NCBI GenBank assembly: GCA_021812285.1
Contig: JAKAOH010000001.1
Span: 1-64,000, forward strand
Origin: Acidobacteriota bacterium
GTDB taxonomy: Bacteria; Acidobacteriota; Terriglobia; Acidiferrales; UBA7541
Direction of reading: 5' to 3'
DNA length: 64,000 bases
The position numbers and the translations under genes are program-made. Below, one piece after another: positions 1-7,950 of the stretch. Under the pieces are notes generated by a model. It did no database searches. It worked only from the letters and a program-made list of their open reading frames with translations, and was not told the DNA's origin. Positions within the stretch are counted from its first letter, which is position 1. Each line of letters begins with the position of its first letter.

Positions 1-962
1 CCCAGCGCGGCGAGAATCGCTTCCACCTCGCGCGGCGGGATTTCGGCGCCGAGGATGCGCAGGATTTCCGCGGCGCGCAATTCGATGGAAAGCGGCTCGA
101 GCGGGCGCGGATACGCGTCGATCGCGCCCGAGAGGATTTCTCCGCCGGCGAGCTGCTGAATGAGCTGAGCGGCGCGCCGGGAGGCGAGTTCGGCCATTTC
201 CGGGTCGGCGCCGCGGCCGAAACGCACGGAAGCTTCCGTGCGCAAGCCGAGCGACTTGGACGTGCGGCGAATCGAGGCGGGATCGAACCACGCGGATTCG
301 AGCAGGACGTTGCTGCTCGAGGAAGTGATTTCGCTATCCTGGCCGCCCATGATGCCGCCGAGCGCGACGGCGCGGGAAGCGTCGGCGATGACGCAGGCGT
401 CGCGCGGGAGTTTCCGCTCGGCGCCGTCGAGCGTGCACATGGTTTCGCCGGGACGCGCGCGGCGGACGACGATCCGGTGTTCGGCCAGACGGTCGTAATC
501 GAAGGCGTGGAGCGGGTGGCCGAGCTCGAACATGACGTAGTTGGTGACGTCGACGACGTTGTTGATCGAGCCCTGGCCGAGCGCTTCGAGCCGGCGCACC
601 AGCCATTCGGGCGACGGGCCGACGCGAACGCCGCGCAGGACGCGCGCGGTGTAGCGGCCGCAAAGTTCGGGGCAATCGATCTGGACGCTGGTCGCCGAGC
701 CGGCTTCCGCGGCCGATTCGGTGAGCGCGATTTCGAGCGGCGGGAGCGGCTTGCGTTCGAGCGCGGCGACTTCGCGCGCCAGGCCGCGATGGCCAAGCGC
801 GTCCGGGCGATTGGCGGTGAGATCGGCTTCGAGGACGGGGCCGGCGGGCGTGGATTCGACGGCATCGATGGCGATGCCGACGAGCGAAAGCCGCTCGCGC
901 AGCTCTTCCGGCGAGGCTTTCACCTCGACGAATTCCTTCAGCCAATCGTAAAGAACTCTCAC
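1..962 (-). CDS. pheT: phenylalanyl-tRNA synthetase beta subunit, N-terminal part (runs off the window)
   Basis: Beta chain of the heterotetrameric PheRS, which charges tRNA-Phe in the cytoplasm. The visible 320 residues read on the minus strand from a GTG at 962; the C-terminal part lies beyond base 1. Family hallmarks seen are the start VRVLYDWLKEFV, the segment RPDALGHRGLAREVAAL, and the B3/B4 core with NNVVDVTNYVMFELGHPLHAFD and GGIMGGQDSEI-like stretches. It lies 30 bases downstream of pheS on the same strand, the usual pheST order. The ribosome-binding site is weak, so translation may be coupled to pheS. The GTG start is the first sensible one and begins exactly where homologous proteins begin. 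No frameshift is seen in the visible part. Confidence 0.95.
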   Translation of the reverse strand, partial: MRVLYDWLKEFVEVKASPEELRERLSLVGIAIDAVESTPAGPVLEADLTANRPDALGHRGLAREVAALERKPLPPLEIALTESAAEAGSATSVQIDCPELCGRYTARVLRGVRVGPSPEWLVRRLEALGQGSINNVVDVTNYVMFELGHPLHAFDYDRLAEHRIVVRRARPGETMCTLDGAERKLPRDACVIADASRAVALGGIMGGQDSEITSSSSNVLLESAWFDPASIRRTSKSLGLRTEASVRFGRGADPEMAELASRRAAQLIQQLAGGEILSGAIDAYPRPLEPLSIELRAAEILRILGAEIPPREVEAILAAL

Positions 963-992
963 TTCGTTACCCGCCTGATTCTTTCGAGCGCG

Positions 993-2138
993 TTAGGGAT
1001 ATTGGCGCAAAAATCGCACGTCGTTTTGCTGCAGGACCTGAATATCGCCGATGCCCTGCTTCAGCAGAGCCAGCCGATCCACACCCATGCCGAACGCGAA
1101 CCCGGAAAGTTTTTTCGGATCGTAGCCGACGAAACCGTAGACAGCCGGATCCACCATCCCCGCGCCCATGATTTCCATCCAGCCGGTCTGTTTGCAGACG
1201 CGGCAGCCGCGCCCGGAGCAGACGATGCAGGTGGCATCGACTTCGGCCGAAGGTTCGGTGAAGGGGAAATAGCTGGGGCGCAAGCGCGTGCGCGCGTTTT
1301 TGCCCAGAAATTCGTGAACGAAAAATTCGATCGTGCCCTTGAAATCGGCGAAGGTGAGGTTCTCGTCGACGGCGAGGCCCTCGATCTGATGGAACATGAA
1401 GAGATGGCTGGCGTCGGGATTGTCGCGGCGATAGACCTTGCCGGGCACGATGACGCGGACGGGAGGCGGCTGGCGTTCCATCGTGCGGATCTGCATGGGC
1501 GATGTGTGGGTGCGAAGAACGAGTTGGCCCGGACCGCCCGCGGGCGAATCCACGTAGAAGGTGTCCCACATATCGCGCGCCGGATGGAGTTCCGGCATGT
1601 TCAGCGCTTCGAAGTTGTAATAGGTGGTTTCGATTTCCGGGCCTTCAACCACGGCGAAACCCAGCCGGAGGAAAATCCCTTCGATTTCCTCGAGAGTTTG
1701 GCGGACCAGATGCCGCGTACCGACGACGCGCGGGACGCCGGGAAGCGAGAGATCGAGTCCGGCCCCCCCCGTAGCCTTGACGGCTCCGACACTAAACTTC
1801 AAAGAGACAGGCTCCGGGTACGCCGTTGCGTCGCGGCTGAAGGGTTTTTCCAGTGCTCCCTCTACATGAGCCCTGAGATCGTTCAGGCCCTGGCCGACAG
1901 CTGCCCTTAGCGCGGGGCCGGACGCCTTCAGCCAGTTCTCCGTGACCTGCCGAAGCACGCCTCTTTTGCGCCCAAGCCAGGCGTCACGCAACTCCTTCCA
2001 CGATTTCTCGTCCGCGACGGCGACGATTTCGCGGTCGAATTCGGCTCGCACCTGCGCGAAGAGTTCGGCGACGCGCTCGGGCGTATCGGCGCCCAGCTGT
2101 TCGAGCGTTTTTTCGACAATCGGCAAATTCACAGGCAT
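993..2138 (-). CDS. pheS: phenylalanyl-tRNA synthetase alpha subunit
   Basis: Catalytic alpha chain of class II PheRS, 381 residues. An N-terminal coiled-coil (about 1-100) contacts the tRNA. The catalytic domain carries the motif 2 region around YRRDNPDASHLFMFHQIEG (236-254), RPSYFPFTEPSAEVD (287-301) and motif 3 GFAFGMGVDRLALL (346-359). The Cys cluster CIVCSGRGCRVC (304-315) seen in many bacterial PheS proteins is present. The protein is longer than the usual 340-350 residues because of an extra low-complexity segment at about 100-130. It is preceded by 227 bases without a gene and followed closely by pheT. The ATG at 2138 has only a weak Shine-Dalgarno sequence. Confidence 0.97.
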   Translation of the reverse strand: MPVNLPIVEKTLEQLGADTPERVAELFAQVRAEFDREIVAVADEKSWKELRDAWLGRKRGVLRQVTENWLKASGPALRAAVGQGLNDLRAHVEGALEKPFSRDATAYPEPVSLKFSVGAVKATGGAGLDLSLPGVPRVVGTRHLVRQTLEEIEGIFLRLGFAVVEGPEIETTYYNFEALNMPELHPARDMWDTFYVDSPAGGPGQLVLRTHTSPMQIRTMERQPPPVRVIVPGKVYRRDNPDASHLFMFHQIEGLAVDENLTFADFKGTIEFFVHEFLGKNARTRLRPSYFPFTEPSAEVDATCIVCSGRGCRVCKQTGWMEIMGAGMVDPAVYGFVGYDPKKLSGFAFGMGVDRLALLKQGIGDIQVLQQNDVRFLRQYP

Positions 2139-2292
2139 GTTTCGCTCAGCGGGAACGGCAAGACTTCCGCAAAAGGCGATTGATTATAGCAATGGGAACG
2201 GCCCGTCCGCCGCACCGTTGTGAAGCCTGGGAAGGATTCCGCCAGTTCTTCGGCATGGATGAAGGTTCGAAGAGCGTGCGCGATCTGGCGAG

Positions 2293-2338
2293 GGGGCACG
2301 CTGCAGGCCGCCAGCGAGCGGCGAGCCAGGCGTGCCCC
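2293..2338 (-). other. stable hairpin between rplT and pheS
   Basis: The arms ggggcacgc (2293-2301) and gcgtgcccc (2330-2338) are a perfect 9-bp inverted repeat, and the loop contains a further short GC-rich stem. It lies in the 227-base rplT-pheS spacer. There is no U-run after it on the minus strand, so a simple Rho-independent terminator is unlikely. An RNA-processing site, a partial attenuator for pheST or a folding accident are all possible. Confidence 0.4.
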
Positions 2339-2365
2339 TTGTGTCTACGGAGAAAGAAGAACGAT

Positions 2366-2734
2366 TTAGGTGGCCGCGGTGGGCAGCGCCGCGCGGGCCT
2401 GTTTGGCGAGGTCGGCGAAGCCGGTGGCGTCGGCGACGGCGATTTCGGCCAGAATTTTGCGGTCGAGATCGACGCCGGCGCGCTTCAGGCCGTTGATGAA
2501 CTGATTGTAGGTGAGCCCATTGAGGCGAGCGGCGGCGCCGACACGCTGGATCCAAAGCGTGCGGAACTGGCGCTTGCGGGCGCGGCGATCGCGAAAGCTG
2601 TAGCGGAGCGAACGCTCACGCGCTTCCTTCGCCGAGCGGTAGAGCTTGCTTTTGGTGAGAAAGAAGCCCTTGGTGTGTTTGAGCAGTTTCTTGCGCCGGG
2701 CGCGGCGCTTGGTGCCACGCTTGACTCGAGCCAT
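2366..2734 (-). CDS. rplT: 50S ribosomal protein L20
   Basis: L20 (bL20), 122 residues, an early-assembly 23S rRNA-binding protein of the large subunit. The very basic N-terminal extension ([18 protein letters not shown], then [17 protein letters not shown]) and the globular part with [20 protein letters not shown] are typical. It follows rpmI by 39 bases on the same strand in the canonical infC-rpmI-rplT order. In some bacteria L20 represses this operon by binding its mRNA; I did not identify an operator here. Length and start fit the family. Confidence 0.98.
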   Translation of the reverse strand: MARVKRGTKRRARRKKLLKHTKGFFLTKSKLYRSAKEARERSLRYSFRDRRARKRQFRTLWIQRVGAAARLNGLTYNQFINGLKRAGVDLDRKILAEIAVADATGFADLAKQARAALPTAAT

Positions 2735-2773
2735 GAATCCTTCTCTCCTGGTTTCTTCCGCGAGCGGGCCGCG

Positions 2774-2983
2774 TCAAATGCCGTACGGCAGCATCCGGCG
2801 CGCTTCCGACATATCCGCCGCCTTGAGCGCGACGTTCTTGCCGAGCCGGCGGGTGCGCTTGGAAGGCTTGGTGCCGAGCAGGTGCCGCTTGCCGGCGTGG
2901 GCGCGCATAATCTTGCCCGAACCGGTGACTTTGAAGCGCTTGGCGGCGCCTCGCTTCGTTTTCAACTTGAGCTTCTTGGCCAT
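2774..2983 (-). CDS. rpmI: 50S ribosomal protein L35
   Basis: L35 (bL35), 69 residues, a small basic large-subunit protein. The start [20 protein letters not shown] and the later [14 protein letters not shown] are diagnostic. It lies 12 bases after the infC stop and upstream of rplT, so the three genes are almost certainly co-transcribed. It is slightly longer than the usual 64-66 residues at the C terminus (RRMLPYGI). Confidence 0.98.
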   Translation of the reverse strand: MAKKLKLKTKRGAAKRFKVTGSGKIMRAHAGKRHLLGTKPSKRTRRLGKNVALKAADMSEARRMLPYGI

Positions 2984-2995
2984 CGAACCCTCAGT

Positions 2996-3562
2996 TTACG
3001 CTTCCGCTTGGGCCGTGCGCGGCGTGCCCTTTTTCGGGGCGAGCAGGGCCAGCAGGATATTGGCTTCCATCCGCGGCCCGAGTTCCACCTGCGCCACCTC
3101 GCCGATCTCTTTCAGCAGCCGGTCCATCTTGGCGCGGCCGACCTCCTTGTGCGCCATTTCGCGGCCGCGGTGAAAGATCATTGCTTTCACCTTAAAACCT
3201 TCGCCCAGGAAGCGGATGATCTGATTTTTCCGCACCTGATAATCGTGCTCGGCCGTCATCGGCCGGAATTTCACTTCCTTGATCTGCTGACCCTTCTGAT
3301 GCTTGCGCTGCTCGTGGGCCTTTTTATTGAGTTGGTAAAGGTACCGGCCGTAATCGGTGATCTTGCAAACCGGCGGAACGGCGGTGGGAACGATTTCCAC
3401 CAGATCCAAACCGGACTGCTTGGCCTGGCGGATCGCCTCGAAGGGCGCCATCACCCCCAGCTGATTACCCTCGTCGTCAATCACACGCACTTCGCGGGTG
3501 CGAATCGCTTCGTTGATGCGAACACGCGGCCCAGCCGGCGCGCGCCGGTTCCGATCAAAGAT
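2996..3562 (-). CDS. infC: translation initiation factor IF-3, probable ATC start
   Basis: IF-3 binds the 30S subunit, prevents premature 50S joining and proofreads the start codon. Read from an ATC at 3562 the protein has 188 residues. It includes the conserved N-domain segment RVRINEAIRTREVRVIDDEG, the linker, and the C-domain with KEVKFRPMTAEHDYQVR and AMIFHRGREMAHKEVG. An in-frame TGA lies three codons upstream of this ATC. The next ATG/GTG-type start is a GTG at 3490, which would delete the conserved RINEAIRTREV element. A strong Shine-Dalgarno sequence, GGAGGTGA, ends six bases before the ATC. Non-AUG AUU/AUC starts are a known feature of infC, where IF-3 represses its own translation by rejecting such codons. 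The gene is 103 bases downstream of thrS. Confidence 0.93.
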   Translation of the reverse strand: MFDRNRRAPAGPRVRINEAIRTREVRVIDDEGNQLGVMAPFEAIRQAKQSGLDLVEIVPTAVPPVCKITDYGRYLYQLNKKAHEQRKHQKGQQIKEVKFRPMTAEHDYQVRKNQIIRFLGEGFKVKAMIFHRGREMAHKEVGRAKMDRLLKEIGEVAQVELGPRMEANILLALLAPKKGTPRTAQAEA

Positions 3563-3568
3563 GGGAAG

Positions 3569-3576
3569 TCACCTCC
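3569..3576 (-). promoter_or_regulatory. Shine-Dalgarno that fixes the infC ATC start
   Basis: On the minus strand this reads GGAGGTGA, followed by six bases and ATC. Its TGA is also the in-frame stop that excludes any start further upstream. It therefore decides the start of infC and supports IF-3 autoregulation through a poor start codon. Confidence 0.85.
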
Positions 3577-3665
3577 AACTCAAGCTTCACTGCCACGAAC
3601 GGCGATTCTGAGCGGGTCTTGAAGACCAGAATAACTCTTGGAGTATAGCATAGGACCGGCATAGG

Positions 3666-5621
3666 TCACGCCTCGGGCGTTTCCTGGCCCGAACGGCGCT
3701 CGGCGGATTCGCGCGCAAGGTCCGAAATCAGCGTATCGAGCGGCTGCGGGCCCAGGTCGCCGCGGACGCGATGGCGGACGGCCACCGAGCCGGACTGGGC
3801 TTCCTTGGGTCCGACGACGAGCATGTAGGGAACCTTTTCGAGCTGAGCGTCGCGGATCTTCGCCTGAAGGCGCTCATCGCGCTCGTCGAGTTCGCCGCGC
3901 AGGCCCGCCGCGCGCAAGCGGTCGCGGACCTGGCGGGCGTAATCCAAAGCTTTTGCGCTGACGGGAATCACGCGGGCCTGCACCGGAGCGAGCCAGAGCG
4001 GAAACGCGCCGGCGTAATGCTCGATCAGGATGCCGAAAAAGCGCTCGACCGAACCCCAGAGCGCCCGATGCACCATGAGCGGCTGATGTCGGGCGCCATC
4101 TTCGCCGACGTATTCGAGGCCGAAACGCTGCGGCAGATTGAAATCAAACTGGACGGTGGTGAGCTGCCAGGGCCGGCCAATCGCGTCGATCAGCTTGACG
4201 TCGATTTTGGGGCCGTAGAAAACCGCCTCGCCTTCCATGCGGGCGAAGGGCAAGCCGAGCCGCTGGAGCGTCGAAACGAGTGCGTTTTCGGCGCGCTCCC
4301 AATCCTCCACCGTGCCGGCGTAATTTTCCGGATGGGCCGGATCGCGCACGGAAAGCTCGATTTTGAATTTTTCGAAACCGAACGTCGCCAGCGTGGCCTT
4401 CGCAAAATCGACGCACGCCTCGACTTCGCTTTCGATCTGGCCGGGCGTGCAGAAGATGTGGGCGTCGTCTTGGGTGAATCCGCGGACGCGGAGCAGGCCG
4501 TGGAGCACGCCGGAGCGCTCGTAACGGTAGACGGTGCCGAGTTCGGCGAGGCGCATTGGCAGTTCGCGATAGCTACGCAAGCGCGAGCGATAGATCAGGA
4601 TGTGCCCGGGGCAGTTCATCGGTTTGAGCTGGTAGGGCGCGTCCTCGACTTCCATCGGCGCGAACATGTTTTCCCGGTAGAAATTCGCGTGGCCGCTGGT
4701 TTCCCACAGGTGCAGGCGCATCACGTGGGGCGTGAAGACCAAGTCATAGCCGCGGCGCAGAAGCTCGTCGCGCAGCCAGTCTTCCATCAGCTTGCGCACC
4801 AGGCCGCCCTTGGGATGCCAGAAAATCAGGCCGGGGCCGGCGTCCTCCTCGATGGTGAACAGGCCGAGTTCGGGGCCGAGTTTGCGATGATCGCGGCGCC
4901 TGGCTTCCTCGAGTAGATGCAGGTATTCATCGAGTTCGGCCTGGGTGGGAAAACAGGCGGCGTAGACGCGCTGCATCTGCGGCTGCGATTCCTCGCCTTT
5001 CCAATATGCGCCGGCGACGCTCATCACCTTGAAGGCGCGAATGCGCCCGGTGGACGGGACGTGCGGCCCGCGGCAGAAATCCACGAATTTGCCGGTGCTG
5101 TAAAGCGAAACGATGGGCTCGCGCGCTTTTTCCTCGACCAACTCGCATTTGAACGGCTGGCCCGATTCGCGATAGAGACGCAGCGCTTCTTCCTTGGGCA
5201 CGAGGCGCCGGACGTTCGGCAGATCGGCCTCGGAAAGCTCGCGCATCTTCGCCTCGATCTGCTCGAGGTCGGCGGGAGTGAACGGCGTTTCGCGCTGGAA
5301 TTCGTAGAAGAAGCCGGTGTCAATTGGCGGACCGACGCCAAGTTTCACGTCGGGAAACAGCTCCATCACCGCGGCGGCCATCAGGTGAGCGGCGGAATGG
5401 CGGAAAATCGGCAGCACTTCGGCATCGCGCGCGGTCAAAAGCGCGATCTTGGCGTCGCTTTCGAGCGGGCGATTCAAATCGATCAGGTCGCCATTCGAGC
5501 GGGCGATCAGCGCCTCGCGCGCCAGTTCCGGCGCGAGCCTGGCCGCCGCTTCGCCGACGGAAGTCCCTTTCGGCACTTCGCCCGACGAGCCGCCCTCGAT
5601 GGTGACGCGAATGGTGTCCAT
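3666..5621 (-). CDS. thrS: threonyl-tRNA synthetase
   Basis: Class II synthetase charging tRNA-Thr, 651 residues from the ATG at 5621. That start is chosen because GGGAG lies 4-5 bases upstream; another ATG five codons earlier is also in frame. Domains in order are TGS (about 1-60); the editing domain with HSAAHLMAAAV and the downstream Cys/His region (about 70-240); the catalytic core with MNCPGHILIY, the motif 2 region YERSGVLHGLLRVRGFTQDD and the motif 3 region PLMVHRALWGSVERFFGILIEH; and the C-terminal anticodon-binding domain starting near LWLAPVQARVIPVS. It is the first gene of the thrS-infC-rpmI-rplT-pheST block. No T-box leader was recognised upstream, but a 25-base motif shared with the neighbouring gene is present (5652-5676). 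Confidence 0.98.
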   Translation of the reverse strand: MDTIRVTIEGGSSGEVPKGTSVGEAAARLAPELAREALIARSNGDLIDLNRPLESDAKIALLTARDAEVLPIFRHSAAHLMAAAVMELFPDVKLGVGPPIDTGFFYEFQRETPFTPADLEQIEAKMRELSEADLPNVRRLVPKEEALRLYRESGQPFKCELVEEKAREPIVSLYSTGKFVDFCRGPHVPSTGRIRAFKVMSVAGAYWKGEESQPQMQRVYAACFPTQAELDEYLHLLEEARRRDHRKLGPELGLFTIEEDAGPGLIFWHPKGGLVRKLMEDWLRDELLRRGYDLVFTPHVMRLHLWETSGHANFYRENMFAPMEVEDAPYQLKPMNCPGHILIYRSRLRSYRELPMRLAELGTVYRYERSGVLHGLLRVRGFTQDDAHIFCTPGQIESEVEACVDFAKATLATFGFEKFKIELSVRDPAHPENYAGTVEDWERAENALVSTLQRLGLPFARMEGEAVFYGPKIDVKLIDAIGRPWQLTTVQFDFNLPQRFGLEYVGEDGARHQPLMVHRALWGSVERFFGILIEHYAGAFPLWLAPVQARVIPVSAKALDYARQVRDRLRAAGLRGELDERDERLQAKIRDAQLEKVPYMLVVGPKEAQSGSVAVRHRVRGDLGPQPLDTLISDLARESAERRSGQETPEA

Positions 5622-5651
5622 TTCGCTCCCTGGCACGGATGATTCAAGCTA

Positions 5652-5676
5652 ACAGATGCGGTCCGTTTCTGACAAT
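5652..5676 (-). repeat. 25-base motif upstream of thrS (copy A)
   Basis: The 25 bases here match 20 of 25 bases at 6547-6571, with no gaps: acagatgc and ttctgacaat flank a variable centre. Both copies lie upstream of minus-strand genes, this one 31 bases from the thrS ATG. On the minus strand each contains TTGTCA, close to a -35 box. It may be a duplicated promoter/operator or the footprint of a gene insertion. Confidence 0.5.
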
Positions 5677-5734
5677 TACGAACGAGGGGGAAACGAGGAA
5701 AGGCCGGCCCTTGCGGGCCACACGCTCTGCGCGA

Positions 5735-6472
5735 TCACTTACAAAGCCGCCGCACCGCCTTAGGGAGGCGCCACCAGTCGAAATCTACATAGCTGTCTGG
5801 TTGCTCGACTGGGCTCTCTGGATTGACCTCGAGGTTGAACTTGACCTGAATATAAAAATCGGGACTAAGTTGGTTCGACGGAATACTGAATAGAAGACTC
5901 TTTCCTGGCCCGATATCGGTCAGTGAAGCGGTTTCTTTAGAATAGCCCTCCGGGGGCTCTCCCGAGGGGGTTAGGCAGCCCGATGACGGCTTAGCCGGTA
6001 CGCCAGGCGATCCCGTGGCCTCGTTCTTCCATTTGCTCGTTGATGACTTGGAATGGACCGGTGGCACCCTCGGAGGGGTCAGGGCTGGTATTGAGGGTTC
6101 GGCCGTCGAAGGCCGGGGCTGGAAGACTGGTACACCAGGGAATCTCGGGGTCTGAATCTTCACCACTCGGTCGAAGAGCACGGTTCCCACTTCCCTATTT
6201 GGGTAGTTCCTCGAGAAGACCGTGACGGCGATAGGCAACCGGCAGTTGTTGACGAGCCTCAACCAATATCCGTACTTGTTTTCGCCATTACCGAGTGGCG
6301 TCCGCTTCCCGGCATGGTCAAACACGATGTAGGCGTAAGGTTTCGCAGGGTTCAACACGAAAGATTGGGTCTTTTTCCCCTGCGCCCACAAAGGCGCCGC
6401 CGACACGAGCAGGAATTGGACAAGAAGGCATAACGACACTTGTGCGTGTCGCTTGCGGGGATGCCGGGGCAT
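5735..6472 (-). CDS. secreted protein of unknown function
   Basis: 245 residues. The N terminus has basic residues followed by a hydrophobic stretch (VSLCLLVQFLLVSAAPLWAQ), with probable signal-peptidase cleavage after AQ near residue 31, so it is probably exported. The mature part starts with a beta-rich segment (AYIVFDHAGKRTPLGNGENKYGYWLRLVNN). A proline/serine-rich linker follows, and then a second beta-type segment ending SYVDFDWWRLPKAVRRL. I recognise no catalytic motif or named domain. It sits between thrS and a DinB-like gene on the same strand, flanked upstream by a motif also found before thrS. It could be a lineage-specific envelope protein inserted at this site. Confidence 0.7.
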   Translation of the reverse strand: MPRHPRKRHAQVSLCLLVQFLLVSAAPLWAQGKKTQSFVLNPAKPYAYIVFDHAGKRTPLGNGENKYGYWLRLVNNCRLPIAVTVFSRNYPNREVGTVLFDRVVKIQTPRFPGVPVFQPRPSTAEPSIPALTPPRVPPVHSKSSTSKWKNEATGSPGVPAKPSSGCLTPSGEPPEGYSKETASLTDIGPGKSLLFSIPSNQLSPDFYIQVKFNLEVNPESPVEQPDSYVDFDWWRLPKAVRRLCK

Positions 6473-6546
6473 TTAAATTTCCGTATTCACCGCGATAGGT
6501 GCGCTTTATCAACAAGTCCGAGGGCGCATCCGTCGGATCCATCCTG

Positions 6547-6571
6547 ACAGATGCAACTCGATTCTGACAAT
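6547..6571 (-). repeat. 25-base motif upstream of the secreted unknown (copy B)
   Basis: Second copy of the element at 5652-5676 (20 of 25 identical), about 75 bases upstream of the gene starting at 6472 and just after the stop of the DinB-like gene. Same orientation relative to the downstream gene as copy A. Confidence 0.5.
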
Positions 6572-6600
6572 GCGGAGGGAAAGGCGCGAGGCGTTACTGC

Positions 6601-7128
6601 CTAAAGATAGCGTTCGCGGAGGACGGCGATGTGGTGCGTGGTGTGGCCGGCGATGATGAAAGCCGAAGCGCGGACGGTGACGCGATTGTCGCTGGCGACG
6701 CCCGCGCGCAGCCAGGATCCAGCGGGCAGATTTTGGAAGAGAGAAAGCGTGGCCAGACGCACGCGGCGAAATTCCTCGATGTGAGACGCCCAACTCACGG
6801 TGTCGGCTTGCGCCGCCGACGCGGCAACGGCTTGATCGAAGCTGGGCAGCGGCGTTTCGAATCCGCGGGCGAACCAGAGGGCGCGGCCGGCGAAGACGCG
6901 CTCGGTGTCGTTCAGGTGATTGAGCGTCTGGCGAATGCTCCATTTATCCGGCGCGTAGCGGTGAAGCGATTTCTCCTCGGAAATAGACGAGAAAAAAGCC
7001 GCTGCTTCCCGGCTCTGCGTTTCGAGAACCGCCAGGACGTCTTCTCCCTGCACCTGATTGATGTACGTGAAATAGTAAGGCGCTGCTTCGCTCGTTTCGG
7101 GTCGTCCGGTCACGGGATGCTCCTTCAT
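6601..7128 (-). CDS. DinB-like four-helix protein
   Basis: 175 residues from the ATG at 7128, which follows an AAGAAAG stretch. An in-frame extension upstream is Arg-rich and non-conserved in appearance, so it is rejected. The DinB/YfiT-like fold is suggested by the conserved metal-site pattern: a first His in KWSIRQTLNHLNDTERVFAGR (about 65-85) and a C-terminal HTTHH in IIAGHTTHHIAVL. Members of this superfamily are metal-dependent thiol S-transferases or uncharacterised stress proteins; the substrate cannot be deduced here. It is 29 bases downstream of the flavin-binding gene and on the same strand. The name DinB refers to the Bacillus family, not to DNA polymerase IV. Confidence 0.85.
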   Translation of the reverse strand: MKEHPVTGRPETSEAAPYYFTYINQVQGEDVLAVLETQSREAAAFFSSISEEKSLHRYAPDKWSIRQTLNHLNDTERVFAGRALWFARGFETPLPSFDQAVAASAAQADTVSWASHIEEFRRVRLATLSLFQNLPAGSWLRAGVASDNRVTVRASAFIIAGHTTHHIAVLRERYL

Positions 7129-7157
7129 CTTCTTTCTTGTTCGCAGCCAGTCTGCAC

Positions 7158-7808
7158 TCACGCCCGGCGGTAGCGCAAAACGCATTCGGGCACGACGACG
7201 CCGGGCTTGAGCCGTGGATCGGCCACGGGCTCTCCGGCCTCGAGCCGGAGCGGCAACACGCCCGCCCAAACCGGCAATGCATAGTCCGCTTCTTCATCGA
7301 GCGGAGGGCCGGTGCGGATTTTCGCCGACGCTTCCTCGATTTTGAATTCAAGCACGGCGGTCGCTTTCAACTCTTTCTCGCTTGGCCCGCGAACGTCCTG
7401 CCAGCGGCCGGGCATGACCTGCTCGGCGATCACGCGCAGCGCGTGCGTTTTGCTTGCGGCGTCGGCGATTTTGCGCGCGGTGCCAAACGCGACCACCGAG
7501 CGGTAGTTCATCGAATGATGGAAGGCGGAGCGGGCGAGCACGACGGCGTCCACCACTGTGACCGTGACGCAGGCGGCGACACCGGTTTCGAGTTCGCGAA
7601 GCATGCGGCTGGCGGCCGAGCCGTGCAGGAAAAGCGTATCGTCATCGCGGCCGTAGAGCGTGGGGATGACGAACGGCTGCCCGTGTACCGCGAATCCCAC
7701 GTGGGCGAGGAAACCGGCGTCGAGGATGGCGCGAATCGTGGCGGGATCGTGCGAACCACGCTTGGGCAGACGATGCAGCCGCGTTCTTGCCGTCAGTTTG
7801 GTTTTCAT
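7158..7808 (-). CDS. pyridoxamine 5'-phosphate oxidase-like flavin-binding protein
   Basis: 216 residues from the ATG at 7808, chosen because AAAGAGG lies directly upstream. It resembles the COG3467 split-barrel family (nitroimidazole-resistance NimA-like). Features seen are RLPKRGSHDPATIRAILDAGFLAHVGF-type N terminus, the strand PFVIPTLYGRDDDTLFLHGS, the conserved HSMNYRSVVAFG, and a C-terminal LPLRLEAGEPVADPRL. Such proteins bind FMN or related cofactors and may reduce small molecules; the true substrate is unknown. It lies between the DinB-like gene and queG, all on the minus strand. Confidence 0.87.
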   Translation of the reverse strand: MKTKLTARTRLHRLPKRGSHDPATIRAILDAGFLAHVGFAVHGQPFVIPTLYGRDDDTLFLHGSAASRMLRELETGVAACVTVTVVDAVVLARSAFHHSMNYRSVVAFGTARKIADAASKTHALRVIAEQVMPGRWQDVRGPSEKELKATAVLEFKIEEASAKIRTGPPLDEEADYALPVWAGVLPLRLEAGEPVADPRLKPGVVVPECVLRYRRA

Positions 7809-7950
7809 GGCCTCTTTCACGTTACACCGCTTGCCGTCGTTATGCAGGCACGTTCCTCGCAGGCAGCGGACCTCATCGAGCATGAGGGAATGGCAGCGCG
7901 GATAAAGCTCCAATTTGGACGCTCCGCGCCGCGATTTCTTTTTCCCGCGT

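Noticed and set aside
2180..3622. A 480-codon frame opposite rplT, rpmI and infC
   Set aside because: The three ribosomal/IF-3 genes are certain on the other strand.
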